A stretch of DNA of 64,000 nucleotides, from NCBI RefSeq assembly GCF_002090155.1, contig NZ_BBRM01000005.1, forward strand, positions 62,001-126,000, given 5' to 3'. The translations under genes were made by a program, and so were the position numbers. This document shows positions 35,240 to 43,842 of the stretch, in pieces. Each line of letters starts with the position of its first letter. Within the stretch, counting starts at the first letter, position 1. This DNA comes from Demequina sp. NBRC 110056 (GTDB lineage Bacteria > Actinomycetota > Actinomycetes > Actinomycetales > Demequinaceae). The notes under the pieces were generated by a model that saw only the letters and a program-made list of their open reading frames with translations, searched no databases and had not been told where the DNA came from.

Positions 35240-35824
35240 ATGAGCGACAGTACGCCCCTTGACGACTCGCGCACTGCGCGCGAACGCATGCTCGCCGGCG
35301 ACTGGTACGTCGCGGACGACCCGGAGCTGGGCGAGATGCATCGCCGTGGCGTCCAGCTCGCCGAGGCCTACCACCGGGCGGAGGTCGCAGGCGAGCCCGG
35401 GGCGCGAGGCCTCCTCGAGAGCCTCCTGGGCGAGCTCGGCGACGGCGCCTACGTCCAGCCCCCGCTGGTGGTCGACTACGGCGACAACATCCGCATCGGC
35501 GCCCGGACCTTCGTCAACTACCACCTCACGGCGCTCGACGTGGCGGCCATCACCATCGGCGAGGACTGCCAGATCGGCCCCAACGTCCAGCTCCTCACGC
35601 CCACGCACCCGATCGACCCCGAGCCTCGGCGCGCGAAGGTCGAGGCCGCGCGGCCCATCGTGATCGAGGACAACGTGTGGCTCGGCGGAGGCGTGATCGT
35701 GTGCCCCGGCGTGACCATCGGCAAGGATTCCGTCGTCGGCGCCGGCTCCGTCGTCACCAAGGACATCCCGCCGCGCGTGGTCGCCGCCGGCAATCCCGCC
35801 CGCGTCCTGCGCGAGATCCCCTAA
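35240..35824 (+). CDS. Maltose/galactoside O-acetyltransferase-like protein
   Basis: A 194-residue left-handed beta-helix acetyltransferase. The N-terminal Mac domain is recognisable (RERMLAGDWYVADDPEL), and the hexapeptide repeats run from about residue 80 to 185, with NYHLTALDVAAITIG, the catalytic histidine region LTPTHPID, and WLGGGVIVCPGVTIG. The family moves acetyl from acetyl-CoA to sugars or galactosides. ATG 35240 follows TAGCCT (35228-35233) by six bases. The next gene, a TetR regulator, starts five bases after its stop. Confidence 0.92.
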   Translation: MSDSTPLDDSRTARERMLAGDWYVADDPELGEMHRRGVQLAEAYHRAEVAGEPGARGLLESLLGELGDGAYVQPPLVVDYGDNIRIGARTFVNYHLTALDVAAITIGEDCQIGPNVQLLTPTHPIDPEPRRAKVEAARPIVIEDNVWLGGGVIVCPGVTIGKDSVVGAGSVVTKDIPPRVVAAGNPARVLREIP

Positions 35825-35828
35825 CGCG

Positions 35829-36401
35829 ATGGCCGACCAGCAGCATCGAGGAGGCACTCGCCTGGGTCGTCGCAACGACCCCGACCGGCGCGACCGCATC
35901 ATCGACGCGTGCCTCGACGTCATCTCGCGCCACGGAGTGTCCGGAACGACGCACCGCAAGGTCGCGGCGCAGGCAGACGTCCCGCTGGGCGCGATGACCT
36001 ACTACTTCGACGGCATGGATGAGCTCCTGCGCGAGGCGTTCACGCGCTTCGCCACGGGGGTGAGCGACGTGTTCGCCCGGCGCATGGAGGCGGCGTCCGA
36101 CGCCCAGGAGGCGCGCCAGGCCGTCGTCACGCTCATCCTCGAGGACGTGTTCGGCGACGACCGTGCGCTGGTGCTGTCGCACGAGCTCTACACGCTCGCC
36201 GCCCGTGAGCCCGCCTACCGGGCCCTCACCACCGCATGGATGGCCCGCAGCCGCGACGCGCTGGAGCGCCACTTCGACCCCGAGACTGCGCGGATGCTCG
36301 ACGCGCTGATCGAGGGCCTCAGCATCCATCGGGCGCTCGACGACCAGGCTCGCGACCCGCGCGAGGTCGAGATCGCCGTGGAGCGGATCACGCGCGCGTG
36401 A
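35829..36401 (+). CDS. TetR-family regulator of the acetyltransferase/MFS locus
   Basis: A 190-residue TetR-type protein. The DNA-binding helices are at about 22-65 (RIIDACLDVISRHGVSGTTHRKVAAQADVPLGAMTYYFDGMDELL). It is the second gene of an operon with the acetyltransferase and lies across from the MFS gene, with the duplicated palindrome upstream; it is therefore the likely repressor of all three genes. Confidence 0.88.
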   Translation: MADQQHRGGTRLGRRNDPDRRDRIIDACLDVISRHGVSGTTHRKVAAQADVPLGAMTYYFDGMDELLREAFTRFATGVSDVFARRMEAASDAQEARQAVVTLILEDVFGDDRALVLSHELYTLAAREPAYRALTTAWMARSRDALERHFDPETARMLDALIEGLSIHRALDDQARDPREVEIAVERITRA

Positions 36402-36416
36402 CGCCTGGCGACGGGG

Positions 36417-36824
36417 TCAGCCGCACCAGTCGCAGATGCCCGACAGCGGCAGACCGGTGAAGCACGTGGGGCACGGCTTCACGGCGGGCTCGACCAGCTT
36501 CGACTTCGCGGGCTTGACGCGCGCCGGCGCCGGCGCCGCCGCGGCCGCTACGGCCGGCGTGGCGATCTCGATGAACTCACTGGCTCCCTCACGGGGGTGC
36601 AGCGCGACGAAGGTCGGCGTGATGTAGCCCACCGGCGTGGTCTCCCCCGGCAGCTCGAGCGTGATGTGCTCTCGCGAGCTCGGGATCGAGACGTGCTCGT
36701 AGTCGACCTTCACGACGGCGGCGCGGACCTTGTCGACCGCTCCGAGCGGCAGTCCGAGGTCCGCGAGCGCGGCGTCGAGGGTGCGGAAGTAGGTGCGGTC
36801 GTCGAGGTCTGCGGCAAAGGTCAC
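36417..36824 (-). CDS. Small protein with C-terminal zinc ribbon, unknown function
   Basis: A 135-residue protein with an N-terminal region of alternating strands and helices (about 1-75), a low-complexity Ala/Pro/Lys linker (about 85-113), and a closing zinc-ribbon-like pair CPTC..CDWC in the last 20 residues. The four cysteines suggest metal binding. No family name is certain. GTG 36824 is preferred because AAGAAT (36831-36836) ends six bases upstream and the residues before it are non-conserved; a GTG at 36863 would add 13 residues. It is convergent to the TetR gene. Confidence 0.6.
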   Translation of the reverse strand: MTFAADLDDRTYFRTLDAALADLGLPLGAVDKVRAAVVKVDYEHVSIPSSREHITLELPGETTPVGYITPTFVALHPREGASEFIEIATPAVAAAAAPAPARVKPAKSKLVEPAVKPCPTCFTGLPLSGICDWCG

Positions 36825-36945
36825 CGGAAGATTCTTCCCTGTCCGAGCGCGCCCCCAGACCACCCCGTGCTCACGGTGAGAGAAGACTCACGTCGACGTG
36901 TCGTCGGGAACTCGCCGTTGCCTCTGCGCTACCGCGGGTCAGCGC

Positions 36946-37845
36946 TTATCGGGGATCCCTGTACTTCCACATCGTCAGCGACCCGAAGACGGCCACAAGT
37001 CCGGCCGACCACAGCAGCGTCGTGACGAGCTCGGAGCCCAGCTCCGTGCCGTTCATCAGCGCGCGCACCGCCGTCACCAGGTCGGACACCGGATTGACGT
37101 TGACCCACGCCTGCAGCCATCCCGGCATCGTCGAGGGGTCCACGAAGATGTTGGAGCCGAACAGCAGCGGCATGAGCACGAAGGACGCGACGCCCATGAT
37201 CGCGCCGGGCGTACGCAGGATCAGCGACAGGAACGTCCAGATCCAGCCCAGCGAGAACGCGAAGACCAGCAGCAGCAGCGTGCCGAGCACCACGCCGATG
37301 AACCCGCCCTCGGGCCGCCACCCGATGAGCAGGCACACCAGCGACGTCATGATCGCGGCGACCACGAAGCGCACGGCGTCGCCCAGCAGCATGCCGACCA
37401 GGGGCGACGGGCGCCAGATGGGCAGCGACCGGAAGCGATCGAAGACGCCCTTGTCGATGTCGGTGCGCAGCGTCGTGCCGGTGTACATGGTGATGAAGAG
37501 GACCGACTGCACGAGCACGCCGGGCGCGATGTACGCGATGTACTCGTTCACGGAGCCCGCGATCGCGCCGCCGAAGAGGTACGTGAACAGCAGCGTCATG
37601 ATGATCGGGAACAGCGTGACGTCGAACAGCTGCTCCGGCACGTGCTTGATCTTGAGCAGCGCACGCCAGCCGAAGGTCATCGAGGTGCTCACGGCGCTCG
37701 GCGGCTTGGGCTTGGTGGCACTGGCGAGGGCCGAGGCGATCGCCTGGGCCTGCGGCGCGCTCGCCGCGCCGGAGGATGCCCCGGTCGGCGACGCCGCCGA
37801 GGGCGGAGTCTGGGTGGTCACGTCGGTGGTGGCGTCGTCGGTCAT
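36946..37845 (-). CDS. ABC-2 type exporter permease (DrrB-like)
   Basis: A 299-residue ABC-2 permease. The first 55 residues are hydrophilic, Ala/Thr/Pro-rich; six hydrophobic segments follow, with [23 protein letters not shown] between helices 2 and 3, the block typical of DrrB/NodJ-type daunorubicin-resistance permeases. It should form the membrane channel of an exporter with the ATPase encoded directly upstream, with which it overlaps by ATGA. Confidence 0.9.
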   Translation of the reverse strand: MTDDATTDVTTQTPPSAASPTGASSGAASAPQAQAIASALASATKPKPPSAVSTSMTFGWRALLKIKHVPEQLFDVTLFPIIMTLLFTYLFGGAIAGSVNEYIAYIAPGVLVQSVLFITMYTGTTLRTDIDKGVFDRFRSLPIWRPSPLVGMLLGDAVRFVVAAIMTSLVCLLIGWRPEGGFIGVVLGTLLLLVFAFSLGWIWTFLSLILRTPGAIMGVASFVLMPLLFGSNIFVDPSTMPGWLQAWVNVNPVSDLVTAVRALMNGTELGSELVTTLLWSAGLVAVFGSLTMWKYRDPR

Positions 37846-38810
37846 GCCGCGGCCTCCTCGTTGTCGGCGGCCTCCGCCGCGTGCCCGGTGAGGGCAAGGA
37901 ACACCTCGTCGAGGCTGGGCTGGCCCAGCGAGAACTGCGCGAGCTCGAGGCCCGACTCCTCGAGAGCGGTGAGCGCCCGCGTCACGCGTGCGCGGTCGTC
38001 GATCGCCGCGGTGAGCGCCTGCGGGTCGTTCGTGGTGGTCACGTCGACGCCGAGCTCGCGGGTCAGCAGGTCGCGGGCGGCGTCGCGGTCGTCGCGGCGC
38101 ATCACGCGCACCTGCAGCGAGGCGGCGCCCACGGACGCCTTGAGCTCGCTCGAGGTCCCCTCGGCGATGATCTTGCCGGTGTCGATCACGGAGATCCGGT
38201 CAGCGAGCTGATCGGCCTCGTCGAGGTACTGCGTCGTGAGCATGACGGTGGTGCCGAAGCTGACCATCGCCCGGATGATGTCCCAGACCTCGTTGCGGGC
38301 GCGGGGGTCGAGGCCCGTGGTCGGCTCGTCGAGGAACAGGAGCTCGGGCGTGACCACGATGGACGCCGCGATGTCGATGCGTCGGCGCATGCCGCCGGAG
38401 TACTTCTTCACCTGGCGGTCACCCGCCTCGGCCAGCCCGAAGGCCTCCAGGAGCTCGTCGGCGCGCTTGCTCGCGCCCGGTCCGGTGTAGCCGTAGAGCT
38501 TGCCGAGCAGTCGCAGGTTCTCCTTGCCGGTGAGGTCCTCGTCGACCGACGCGAACTGGCCGGTCAGGCTCACGCGCGAGCGGACCTCGTCGGCGTGCTT
38601 CGCGATGTCGTACCCGAGCACGGTGGCGGAGCCGGCGTCCGGGCGGATCAGGGTCGCGAGCATGCGGATCGCCGTCGTCTTGCCCGCGCCGTTGGGGCCA
38701 AGGAAGCCGTGCACTCCCCCGCGCGTGATGCTCAGGTCGATCCCGTCGACCGCGCGCGTGTCGCCGTAGACCTTCGTCAGCCCATGCGTCTCGATGGCCA
38801 GCTCAGCCAT
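37842..38810 (-). CDS. ABC exporter ATPase (DrrA-like)
   Basis: A 322-residue ABC ATPase: Walker A GPNGAGKT at about 38-45, signature [12 protein letters not shown], Walker [14 protein letters not shown], and a C-terminal DrrA-type extension (DUF4162-like) with [15 protein letters not shown]. It powers the adjacent permease, probably for drug or lipid export. GGGAGG is four bases before ATG 38810. A divergent TetR gene upstream is the expected regulator. Confidence 0.93.
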   Translation of the reverse strand: MAELAIETHGLTKVYGDTRAVDGIDLSITRGGVHGFLGPNGAGKTTAIRMLATLIRPDAGSATVLGYDIAKHADEVRSRVSLTGQFASVDEDLTGKENLRLLGKLYGYTGPGASKRADELLEAFGLAEAGDRQVKKYSGGMRRRIDIAASIVVTPELLFLDEPTTGLDPRARNEVWDIIRAMVSFGTTVMLTTQYLDEADQLADRISVIDTGKIIAEGTSSELKASVGAASLQVRVMRRDDRDAARDLLTRELGVDVTTTNDPQALTAAIDDRARVTRALTALEESGLELAQFSLGQPSLDEVFLALTGHAAEAADNEEAAA

Positions 38811-38878
38811 GAATCCTCCCCAGATCCTGCGATGCACGTGATGGCACCCACGGTGGCGCCGATGCTCGGTTCCGCGAT

Positions 38879-38897
38879 ATGTTCACAGTGTTCACAT
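38879..38897. promoter_or_regulatory. Candidate operator between drrAB-like genes and TetR
   Basis: TGTTCACA occurs twice in a row with one base between (38880-38896, flanked by AT on each side), midway in the 130-base divergent gap. It is the only clear repeat in the gap and so the best candidate site for the adjacent TetR protein. Confidence 0.45.
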
Positions 38898-38940
38898 CGA
38901 CTTCGACAACTGTAGGCGCGGACCGCAGGAGGCGCAAGAG

Positions 38941-39675
38941 ATGCCGCAGACCACCCGCAGCTATCACCACGGCGACCTGCGCGTCGCGCTCGTGGACGCA
39001 GGGCTCGAGCTCGCCCGTGTGGGCGGCGTCGACGCGGTGGGCGTGCGAGAGGTCACGCGCCAGGCGGGAGTCTCCCCCGCCTCCGTGTACCGGCACTTCG
39101 ACGACCACCGCGCCCTGGTGGTCGCCGTCGCCCTCGCGGCGCAGGACCGCCTCGCTGAGGCCATGGTCGAGCGCATCGGCACCCTTGTCGACGAGGCGTC
39201 CGCTCTGGTGGACGACGCAGCCTCGCTGGTCGACGAGATCGGCTCTCTCCTCGAGGAGGAGGGCACGTCGCCCGACGGAGCCACCAGTAGCGCCGATGCG
39301 CTCACCAGCGAGCTCGCGGTGGCACGTCTGCGCGGGGTCGGGTTGGGCTACATCGACTTCGCGCTCGCGGAGCCGGGGTGGTTCGAGCTCGCCCTGCTCA
39401 CCTTTGACCCCCGTCCCGGCGGCGGGCCGGCCGTGATGGTCGACAGCGAGGTTCCGGCACCCTTCCTGCTGCTCCTGGACGCGCTCGACGGGTGCGTGGC
39501 CGCCGGCGTGCTGACGCCGCAGCAGCGCGAGCACGCCGAGTGGCCGTGCTGGTCCGCCGTGCACGGCTTCGCGGACATCGCGACGCGCGGCCCGCTGGTC
39601 GGTCAGGATCCCGCGGCCCTCGCAGCGCTGGGCCGCCGGGTCGTGGAGGCGATCATCGCGGGGCTGCGCGCGTAG
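38941..39675 (+). CDS. TetR-family regulator, divergent to ABC exporter
   Basis: A 244-residue TetR-type protein with the DNA-binding part at about 8-55 (YHHGDLRVALVDAGLELARVGG...VREVTRQAGVSPASVYRHFDDHRALV). The C-terminal domain contains WPCWSAVHGFADIATRGPL, like the WHG-type ligand domain. The middle holds an unusually repetitive stretch of Val/Asp/Glu/Ala (about 82-105). Its last 23 bases overlap the end of the convergent SARP-like gene. Confidence 0.88.
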   Translation: MPQTTRSYHHGDLRVALVDAGLELARVGGVDAVGVREVTRQAGVSPASVYRHFDDHRALVVAVALAAQDRLAEAMVERIGTLVDEASALVDDAASLVDEIGSLLEEEGTSPDGATSSADALTSELAVARLRGVGLGYIDFALAEPGWFELALLTFDPRPGGGPAVMVDSEVPAPFLLLLDALDGCVAAGVLTPQQREHAEWPCWSAVHGFADIATRGPLVGQDPAALAALGRRVVEAIIAGLRA

Positions 39676-41413
39676 AGCCGGTTCCCGTCGCGGCCGCCTC
39701 CCCCGCCGCCCGCGCGAGCACCACGGCGGCCCGCTCGAGCATCGTCGTGAAGCCGCAGCGTGCGGCGAGCACGCGGAGGTCGTCGGCGCGCTCCGCGGCG
39801 ACGGTCAGGTCGCCCCAGCCGAGCGCGAGCTCGGCGTGCGCCAGCGCGACGTCGGCGCGCACCCAGTCGTAGGCATCGGTCTCGCGCGAGCACGCGACGG
39901 CTGCGGTGACGATCCACTCCCGGGCACCGTCGCTCTCGCCCGTCGCCTCGTGCGCGAGCGCCATCGCCTTCGCGGACATGCCCTGCCAGCACGCGTCGTT
40001 GAGCTCGCATGCGAGGGCGAAGGTGGACTCGAGCCGTTCGATCACCTCGCTCGGGTCCGCCCCCAGCGCGAGGTCGACGTGCGCTCCCCACGCCTCGACC
40101 CACGGGCGGAATGCGGACCACCGCTCGCGAGCGATGATCGCGAGCGAGCGGTCCACCCAGCTGCGCGCCTCGGCCATGTCGCCCAGCCAGTACAAGGTCC
40201 GCGCTCCCACGCCGAGCGCCCACGCCTCGCGGCGCGCCTCCCCCGCCCGCTGAGAGTCGGCGATGGCGGCCAGGTAGCGCTCGCGCGCCTCGTGAAGCAG
40301 ACCGCGGTCGTGCAGGTCGGTCGCCTCGATCGAGGCGACGTGGGCCAGCAGCACGGGGTCCTCGCCGGCGAGTTCGCGGGACCACTCGAGATGGATGGAC
40401 GCGGTCACCCGGCGGCCCGACAGGACGTCGACGTACGCGAGCTCGGACAGCGCCTGAGACGCGACGGAGTCGAGCCCTGCGTCGGACGCCGCGGCGATGG
40501 CGCTGCCGAGCACCACGGAGCCCTCGTCGTCGTGGTTGTGGTCGGCGTGCACGAGCGCGGTGCCCAGATCGAGCAGGCACTCCGCCATGAGCGCCTGATC
40601 GCCGGCCTGCTCGGCCGCGGCCGCGGCGGCGCGCAGACGCGAGGCGCCTTCGGCGGCGACTCCGGCGGACACGGCGTCGAGCCCGGACGCGCGCAGCGCC
40701 TTCGCGGTGGCGAGCGGCGACACGCCCGCCCGGCCGGGCGCCGGTCGCGGCGCCGCAGCGTCGCGGATGGCGGAGCTCGGGGTCATGCCGAGCTCGCGTC
40801 GCAGCATCGCGATGCTCGACTCGGCCTGGCGCGCTGCGGCATCCGCCCGGCCCGCCGCCGCGAGCGCGGACACGAGCAGCACGTGTGGCCCCTCGACCAG
40901 CGGGTCCCGCGCGACCATCACGCGGGCCAGGTCGATCGCTGCGTCGGGCTCACCGCGGGCGAGGGAGCGCAGCGTCGCCTCACGGATGCCGGACAGGATC
41001 TCCGCGTCGACGCGCTCGCGCTCGACCAGCAGCCAGGTCTCGAAGGTGGCGCTGTCGCGGACCTCGACGCGCTCGAGGAATCGCCCGTCCGGCGGCGGCC
41101 CTGAGAAGCGCCCGAGCGCCGCGACGGTGACGTCGACCTCGATGCCGGGCCCGAGGTCGCCGGTCAACGGGTCGCCCTGGAATGCCTCGGGCGCGCCCAG
41201 CCTGCGCCGGAGCTCCGCGAGCGTCCACCGCAGCGCGGCCATGGGGTCGTCGGCCTGGGAGAAGAGCTCGTCGACGAGCGTCTGCCGCGAGACCGGATCA
41301 GGCGAGCGGACGAGCCGCGCGAGGAGCGCCCACGCCTTGTGCCCGCGCGGGCCCGCGACGGGCACCCCCTCACGCTCCAGGCGTGGGCGGCCAAGCAGTC
41401 GAACGGTCAGCAT
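39653..41413 (-). CDS. SARP/BTAD-type regulator with TPR-like helical repeats
   Basis: A 586-residue protein. Residues 1-90 look like the winged-helix DNA-binding domain of SARP regulators (MLTVRLLGRPRLEREG... RWTLAELRRRLG); 95-230 match the bacterial transcriptional activator domain, ending ESSIAMLRRELGMTPSSAIRD; the rest (about 250-575) is a run of alanine-rich antiparallel helices of TPR type. Such proteins activate secondary-metabolite or stress genes. No biosynthetic cluster adjoins it. The small gene 33 bases upstream on the same strand may be co-transcribed. Confidence 0.82.
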   Translation of the reverse strand: MLTVRLLGRPRLEREGVPVAGPRGHKAWALLARLVRSPDPVSRQTLVDELFSQADDPMAALRWTLAELRRRLGAPEAFQGDPLTGDLGPGIEVDVTVAALGRFSGPPPDGRFLERVEVRDSATFETWLLVERERVDAEILSGIREATLRSLARGEPDAAIDLARVMVARDPLVEGPHVLLVSALAAAGRADAAARQAESSIAMLRRELGMTPSSAIRDAAAPRPAPGRAGVSPLATAKALRASGLDAVSAGVAAEGASRLRAAAAAAEQAGDQALMAECLLDLGTALVHADHNHDDEGSVVLGSAIAAASDAGLDSVASQALSELAYVDVLSGRRVTASIHLEWSRELAGEDPVLLAHVASIEATDLHDRGLLHEARERYLAAIADSQRAGEARREAWALGVGARTLYWLGDMAEARSWVDRSLAIIARERWSAFRPWVEAWGAHVDLALGADPSEVIERLESTFALACELNDACWQGMSAKAMALAHEATGESDGAREWIVTAAVACSRETDAYDWVRADVALAHAELALGWGDLTVAAERADDLRVLAARCGFTTMLERAAVVLARAAGEAAATGTGSTRAAPR

Positions 41414-41446
41414 CGGCGCACCTCCCCTGGGCGAGCGCGACCGGAC

Positions 41447-41719
41447 TCAGTGGAACAAGGCTACGCCTCGTGCCGCGGACGCGGCCTGGGTGGCGTGGAG
41501 CTGCTCCAGAGCCTCGGCACGCAGTTGCTCGTTCCGGATGACGGCGAACGCGCGCTCGCGGGCGATCTCCTCACCCTCCCAGTCGGTGAGCGCCTCGGCG
41601 GCTCCGGGCTGAGCGGGGCGAACCCGGGCGGCGAGCGCTTCGAGCTCGTCGCGGACCGCAGCGGTGCCGCGGGAGATGATGACGTCTGCCAGGTGGTCGA
41701 AGGTGAGCTTGAGTTCCAT
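41447..41719 (-). CDS. Small helical protein, unknown function
   Basis: A 90-residue, highly charged helical protein (MELKLTFDHLADVIISRGTAAVRDELEALAARV...). No family is recognised. ATG 41719 has AAAGGGA 8-14 bases upstream. It lies in front of the SARP-like gene and back-to-back with the SRPBCC-ArsR operon, whose tandem operators could also serve its promoter. Confidence 0.55.
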   Translation of the reverse strand: MELKLTFDHLADVIISRGTAAVRDELEALAARVRPAQPGAAEALTDWEGEEIARERAFAVIRNEQLRAEALEQLHATQAASAARGVALFH

Positions 41720-41823
41720 GATCGTGTCCCTTTCTGTGGTGACACGGCCAGACTCGGCCCCCTGCGTGTGACGGCCCGTGTGAGAGGGCGTGTGATGTTT
41801 CGTGTGACGCCGACAGGCTGAAC

Positions 41824-41874
41824 TGCAACTTTCGTGTTGCACCACTGGCCGTGAAGTGCAACACTGCGATTGCA
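41824..41874. promoter_or_regulatory. Tandem ArsR-type operators
   Basis: Two 18-base inverted repeats, TGCAAC-N6-GTTGCA (41824-41841) and TGCAA-N8-TTGCA (41857-41874), sit 33 bases apart (three turns) just upstream of the SRPBCC-ArsR operon. They also build a larger GTGTTGCAC/GTGCAACAC inverted repeat (41834-41864). They are the likely binding sites of the ArsR protein encoded in the operon. Confidence 0.65.
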
Positions 41875-41897
41875 GATCCACCGTTCAGGAGGCAGTG

Positions 41898-42365
41898 ATG
41901 AGCACCACGCACAATCCACCCGCGGTCATCGACGAGGAGGCCTTCAGCGTCTCGCGCACGATCGAGATCGCCGCGCCCGTCGAGAAGGTCTGGGCAGCGG
42001 TCACCGAACCCCAACACATCGAGCGCTGGCACACGTCAGCTGCGACCCTCAGCGCACTCGAGCCCGGCGGGACCGGCACGTGGACGTTCGAGGGCTACGG
42101 CACCGCGCCCATCCTCATCGAGGCGGTCGACCCGATGCGCTCGGTCACCTACCGCTGGGGCAGCGATGGGGAGACGGAGATCTCTCCCTCCACGTCGACG
42201 GTCTTCACGTTCACGCTGGAGCCGACGGACTCCGGCACGCGGCTGACCGTCGTCGAGACAGGATTCGAGGTGCTGGCCAACCCGTCGCAGGGCCTCAAGA
42301 ACAACCAGGAGGGCTGGACCGGTCAGCTCGACAAGCTCGTCGCCTACCTCGAGGGCGGCGCATGA
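41898..42365 (+). CDS. SRPBCC (AHSA1-type) domain protein
   Basis: A 155-residue START-like protein: VSRTIEIAAPVEKVWAAVTEPQHIERWH is the typical N-terminal strand and helix, and FTFTLEPTDSGTRLTVVETGFE the typical C-terminal strands. AHSA1-type SRPBCC proteins bind hydrophobic ligands in a deep pocket; the ligand here is unknown. AGGAGG precedes ATG 41898. It is coupled by ATGA overlap to an ArsR regulator, a very common pairing in actinobacteria. Confidence 0.9.
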   Translation: MSTTHNPPAVIDEEAFSVSRTIEIAAPVEKVWAAVTEPQHIERWHTSAATLSALEPGGTGTWTFEGYGTAPILIEAVDPMRSVTYRWGSDGETEISPSTSTVFTFTLEPTDSGTRLTVVETGFEVLANPSQGLKNNQEGWTGQLDKLVAYLEGGA

Positions 42366-42676
42366 GCGCCGCCCTCGTGCCCACGTTCGCCGCCCTGGGA
42401 GACCCCACCCGGTGGGAGATCCTGGTGACGCTGGGCGAGGAGCCAGCGAGCGCATCGGCGCTCTCCGAGAGGTTGCCGGTGTCGCGGCAGGCGATCGCCC
42501 GGCACCTCGCGGTGCTCCACGAGGTGGGGCTCGTCGAGCCGGTGCGCGTGGGCCGCGAGGTCCGGTATCGGGCGCTGGGGTCGCGGCTGTCCCAGACGGC
42601 CGATGCGCTGGCCGCCGTGGGCGCCGCGTGGGAGCGCCGCCTGGCGACGATCAGGGAGATCGCCGAGGGGCTCTGA
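42362..42676 (+). CDS. ArsR-family winged-helix regulator
   Basis: A 104-residue ArsR/SmtB-type repressor: FAALGDPTRWEILVTLGEEPASASALSERLPVSRQAIARHLAVLHEVGLVEPVRVGREVRYRAL is the complete winged helix. No ELCVCDL metal-binding cysteines are present, so it is one of the non-metal ArsR proteins that accompany SRPBCC genes. It should bind the tandem TGCAAC palindromes upstream of its own operon. Confidence 0.9.
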   Translation: MSAALVPTFAALGDPTRWEILVTLGEEPASASALSERLPVSRQAIARHLAVLHEVGLVEPVRVGREVRYRALGSRLSQTADALAAVGAAWERRLATIREIAEGL

Positions 42677-42680
42677 GGGA

Positions 42681-42977
42681 CTAGTCGGAGAGCTCGACCG
42701 CTCGATCGAACGCGACGTACTGAGACACGTCCCTGCCCACCCGCTCCTTGGCCTGGTCGGACATCTCGGGGTAGGACCACGCGACGTCCTGCTGCGAGCC
42801 GTCGTTGGTCTGGTAGTACTGCGCATCGCCGCGCCACGAGCAGTGGTACTGGGTGTCGCTGCGCTCGATCTCCTGCGCGTGCACCGCCTCCGGCGGGAAG
42901 TACCAGGCGCCGTCAATGAACACCATGTCGTCCTTGCTCGCCTCGGCGAGCACCTTGCCGTTGAGAATCGCCTTCAT
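42681..42977 (-). CDS. DUF427-domain protein
   Basis: A 98-residue single-domain protein: MKAILNGKVLAEASKDDMVFIDGAWYFPPEAV and SWRGDAQYYQT, with WSYPEMSDQAKERVGRDVSQYVAF at the C-terminus, matching the small beta-rich DUF427 family of unknown function. It follows the reductase gene by 38 bases on the same strand and is convergent to the ArsR gene, with four bases between the stops. Confidence 0.85.
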   Translation of the reverse strand: MKAILNGKVLAEASKDDMVFIDGAWYFPPEAVHAQEIERSDTQYHCSWRGDAQYYQTNDGSQQDVAWSYPEMSDQAKERVGRDVSQYVAFDRAVELSD

Positions 42978-43015
42978 GGGGGTATCTCCTTCTCGGTGTC
43001 TCAGTGCGGAGTGGA

Positions 43016-43663
43016 TCAGGCCTGCTGCACGCGCTCGACGTCGGCGGTGAGCTCCTTGAGCTCGTCAAGCGTGGTCCGCTTGACGTAGGACGGGGTGTCA
43101 CGCTCGACCTTCCACGACTCGGACAGGTCGCCCAGGTCGAGGGCGTCGTAGCCGAGGGTGTCGAGGAACTCGGCCACGCGGACCTTGGCGGCGTGGTCGT
43201 TGCCGGCGATCGGCAGGGCGCGTCGGTCGTCGTCGCCGGACGGCTGCCCGTCGCGCGGGATGTCCTTGGCGGGGATGTTGTTGAACGCCTTCACGACGTG
43301 ACTGTGCGGCAGGTGCTCCTGCAGCAGCTCGGACGTCGTCGACGCATTGGTGTCGAGCGCGGGGATGCGCCCGTCGCGCTGCGGGTAGTAATTGTTGGCG
43401 TCCATGACGACCTTGTCCTCGAACGGCGCGACGGGCAGGTCACCGATCGCCTTCAGCGGGATGGCCACGAGCACCAGCTCGCCGGCATGCACCGCCTCGT
43501 CCACGGTGCCGGCGGACGCTGCGTCGCCGAGCTCCTTGACGAGGTCCGAGAGGCTCTCGGGTCCACGCGAGTTGGCGATCACCACCTCGTATTCGTGGGC
43601 GATGGCCGCGCGGGCCACGTTCGAGCCGATGTTGCCGGAGCCGATGATGCCGATGGTGGTCAT
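43016..43663 (-). CDS. NADP-binding F420-reductase-like oxidoreductase
   Basis: A 215-residue Rossmann-fold protein opening MTTIGIIGSGNIGSNVARAAIAHEYEVVIANSRGPESL, the pattern of F420-dependent NADP oxidoreductases and related NADP-binding proteins: GxGxxG at 8-13 and NSRGP at 31-35 for the 2'-phosphate. It contains VVKAFNNIPAKDI, another family block. Whether it uses F420 or another partner cannot be told from sequence. It is probably co-transcribed with the DUF427 gene. Confidence 0.82.
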   Translation of the reverse strand: MTTIGIIGSGNIGSNVARAAIAHEYEVVIANSRGPESLSDLVKELGDAASAGTVDEAVHAGELVLVAIPLKAIGDLPVAPFEDKVVMDANNYYPQRDGRIPALDTNASTTSELLQEHLPHSHVVKAFNNIPAKDIPRDGQPSGDDDRRALPIAGNDHAAKVRVAEFLDTLGYDALDLGDLSESWKVERDTPSYVKRTTLDELKELTADVERVQQA

Positions 43664-43738
43664 GTTCGGCGGAACGTAGGGGTCCGGGTGGGTATTCCGG
43701 GTCGCGCAAAGCCAAACGCACCGATGTCACACGGACCT

Positions 43739-43752
43739 GGTGAGATCTCACC
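43739..43752. promoter_or_regulatory. Perfect palindrome upstream of the methyltransferase gene
   Basis: GGTGAGATCTCACC is a perfect 14-base palindrome about 90 bases before the methyltransferase start. Restriction-modification operons often carry a controller or autoregulatory site, but no controller protein gene is present here, so its role is open. Confidence 0.4.
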
Positions 43753-43842
43753 ATGCACACCCACCTCGCGCTCAAGAACAACTCCACAGCACGCGCGCGC
43801 GATCGAACCAAGAAGGCGCCGCGATCAACTAAGCTGTGCGAT

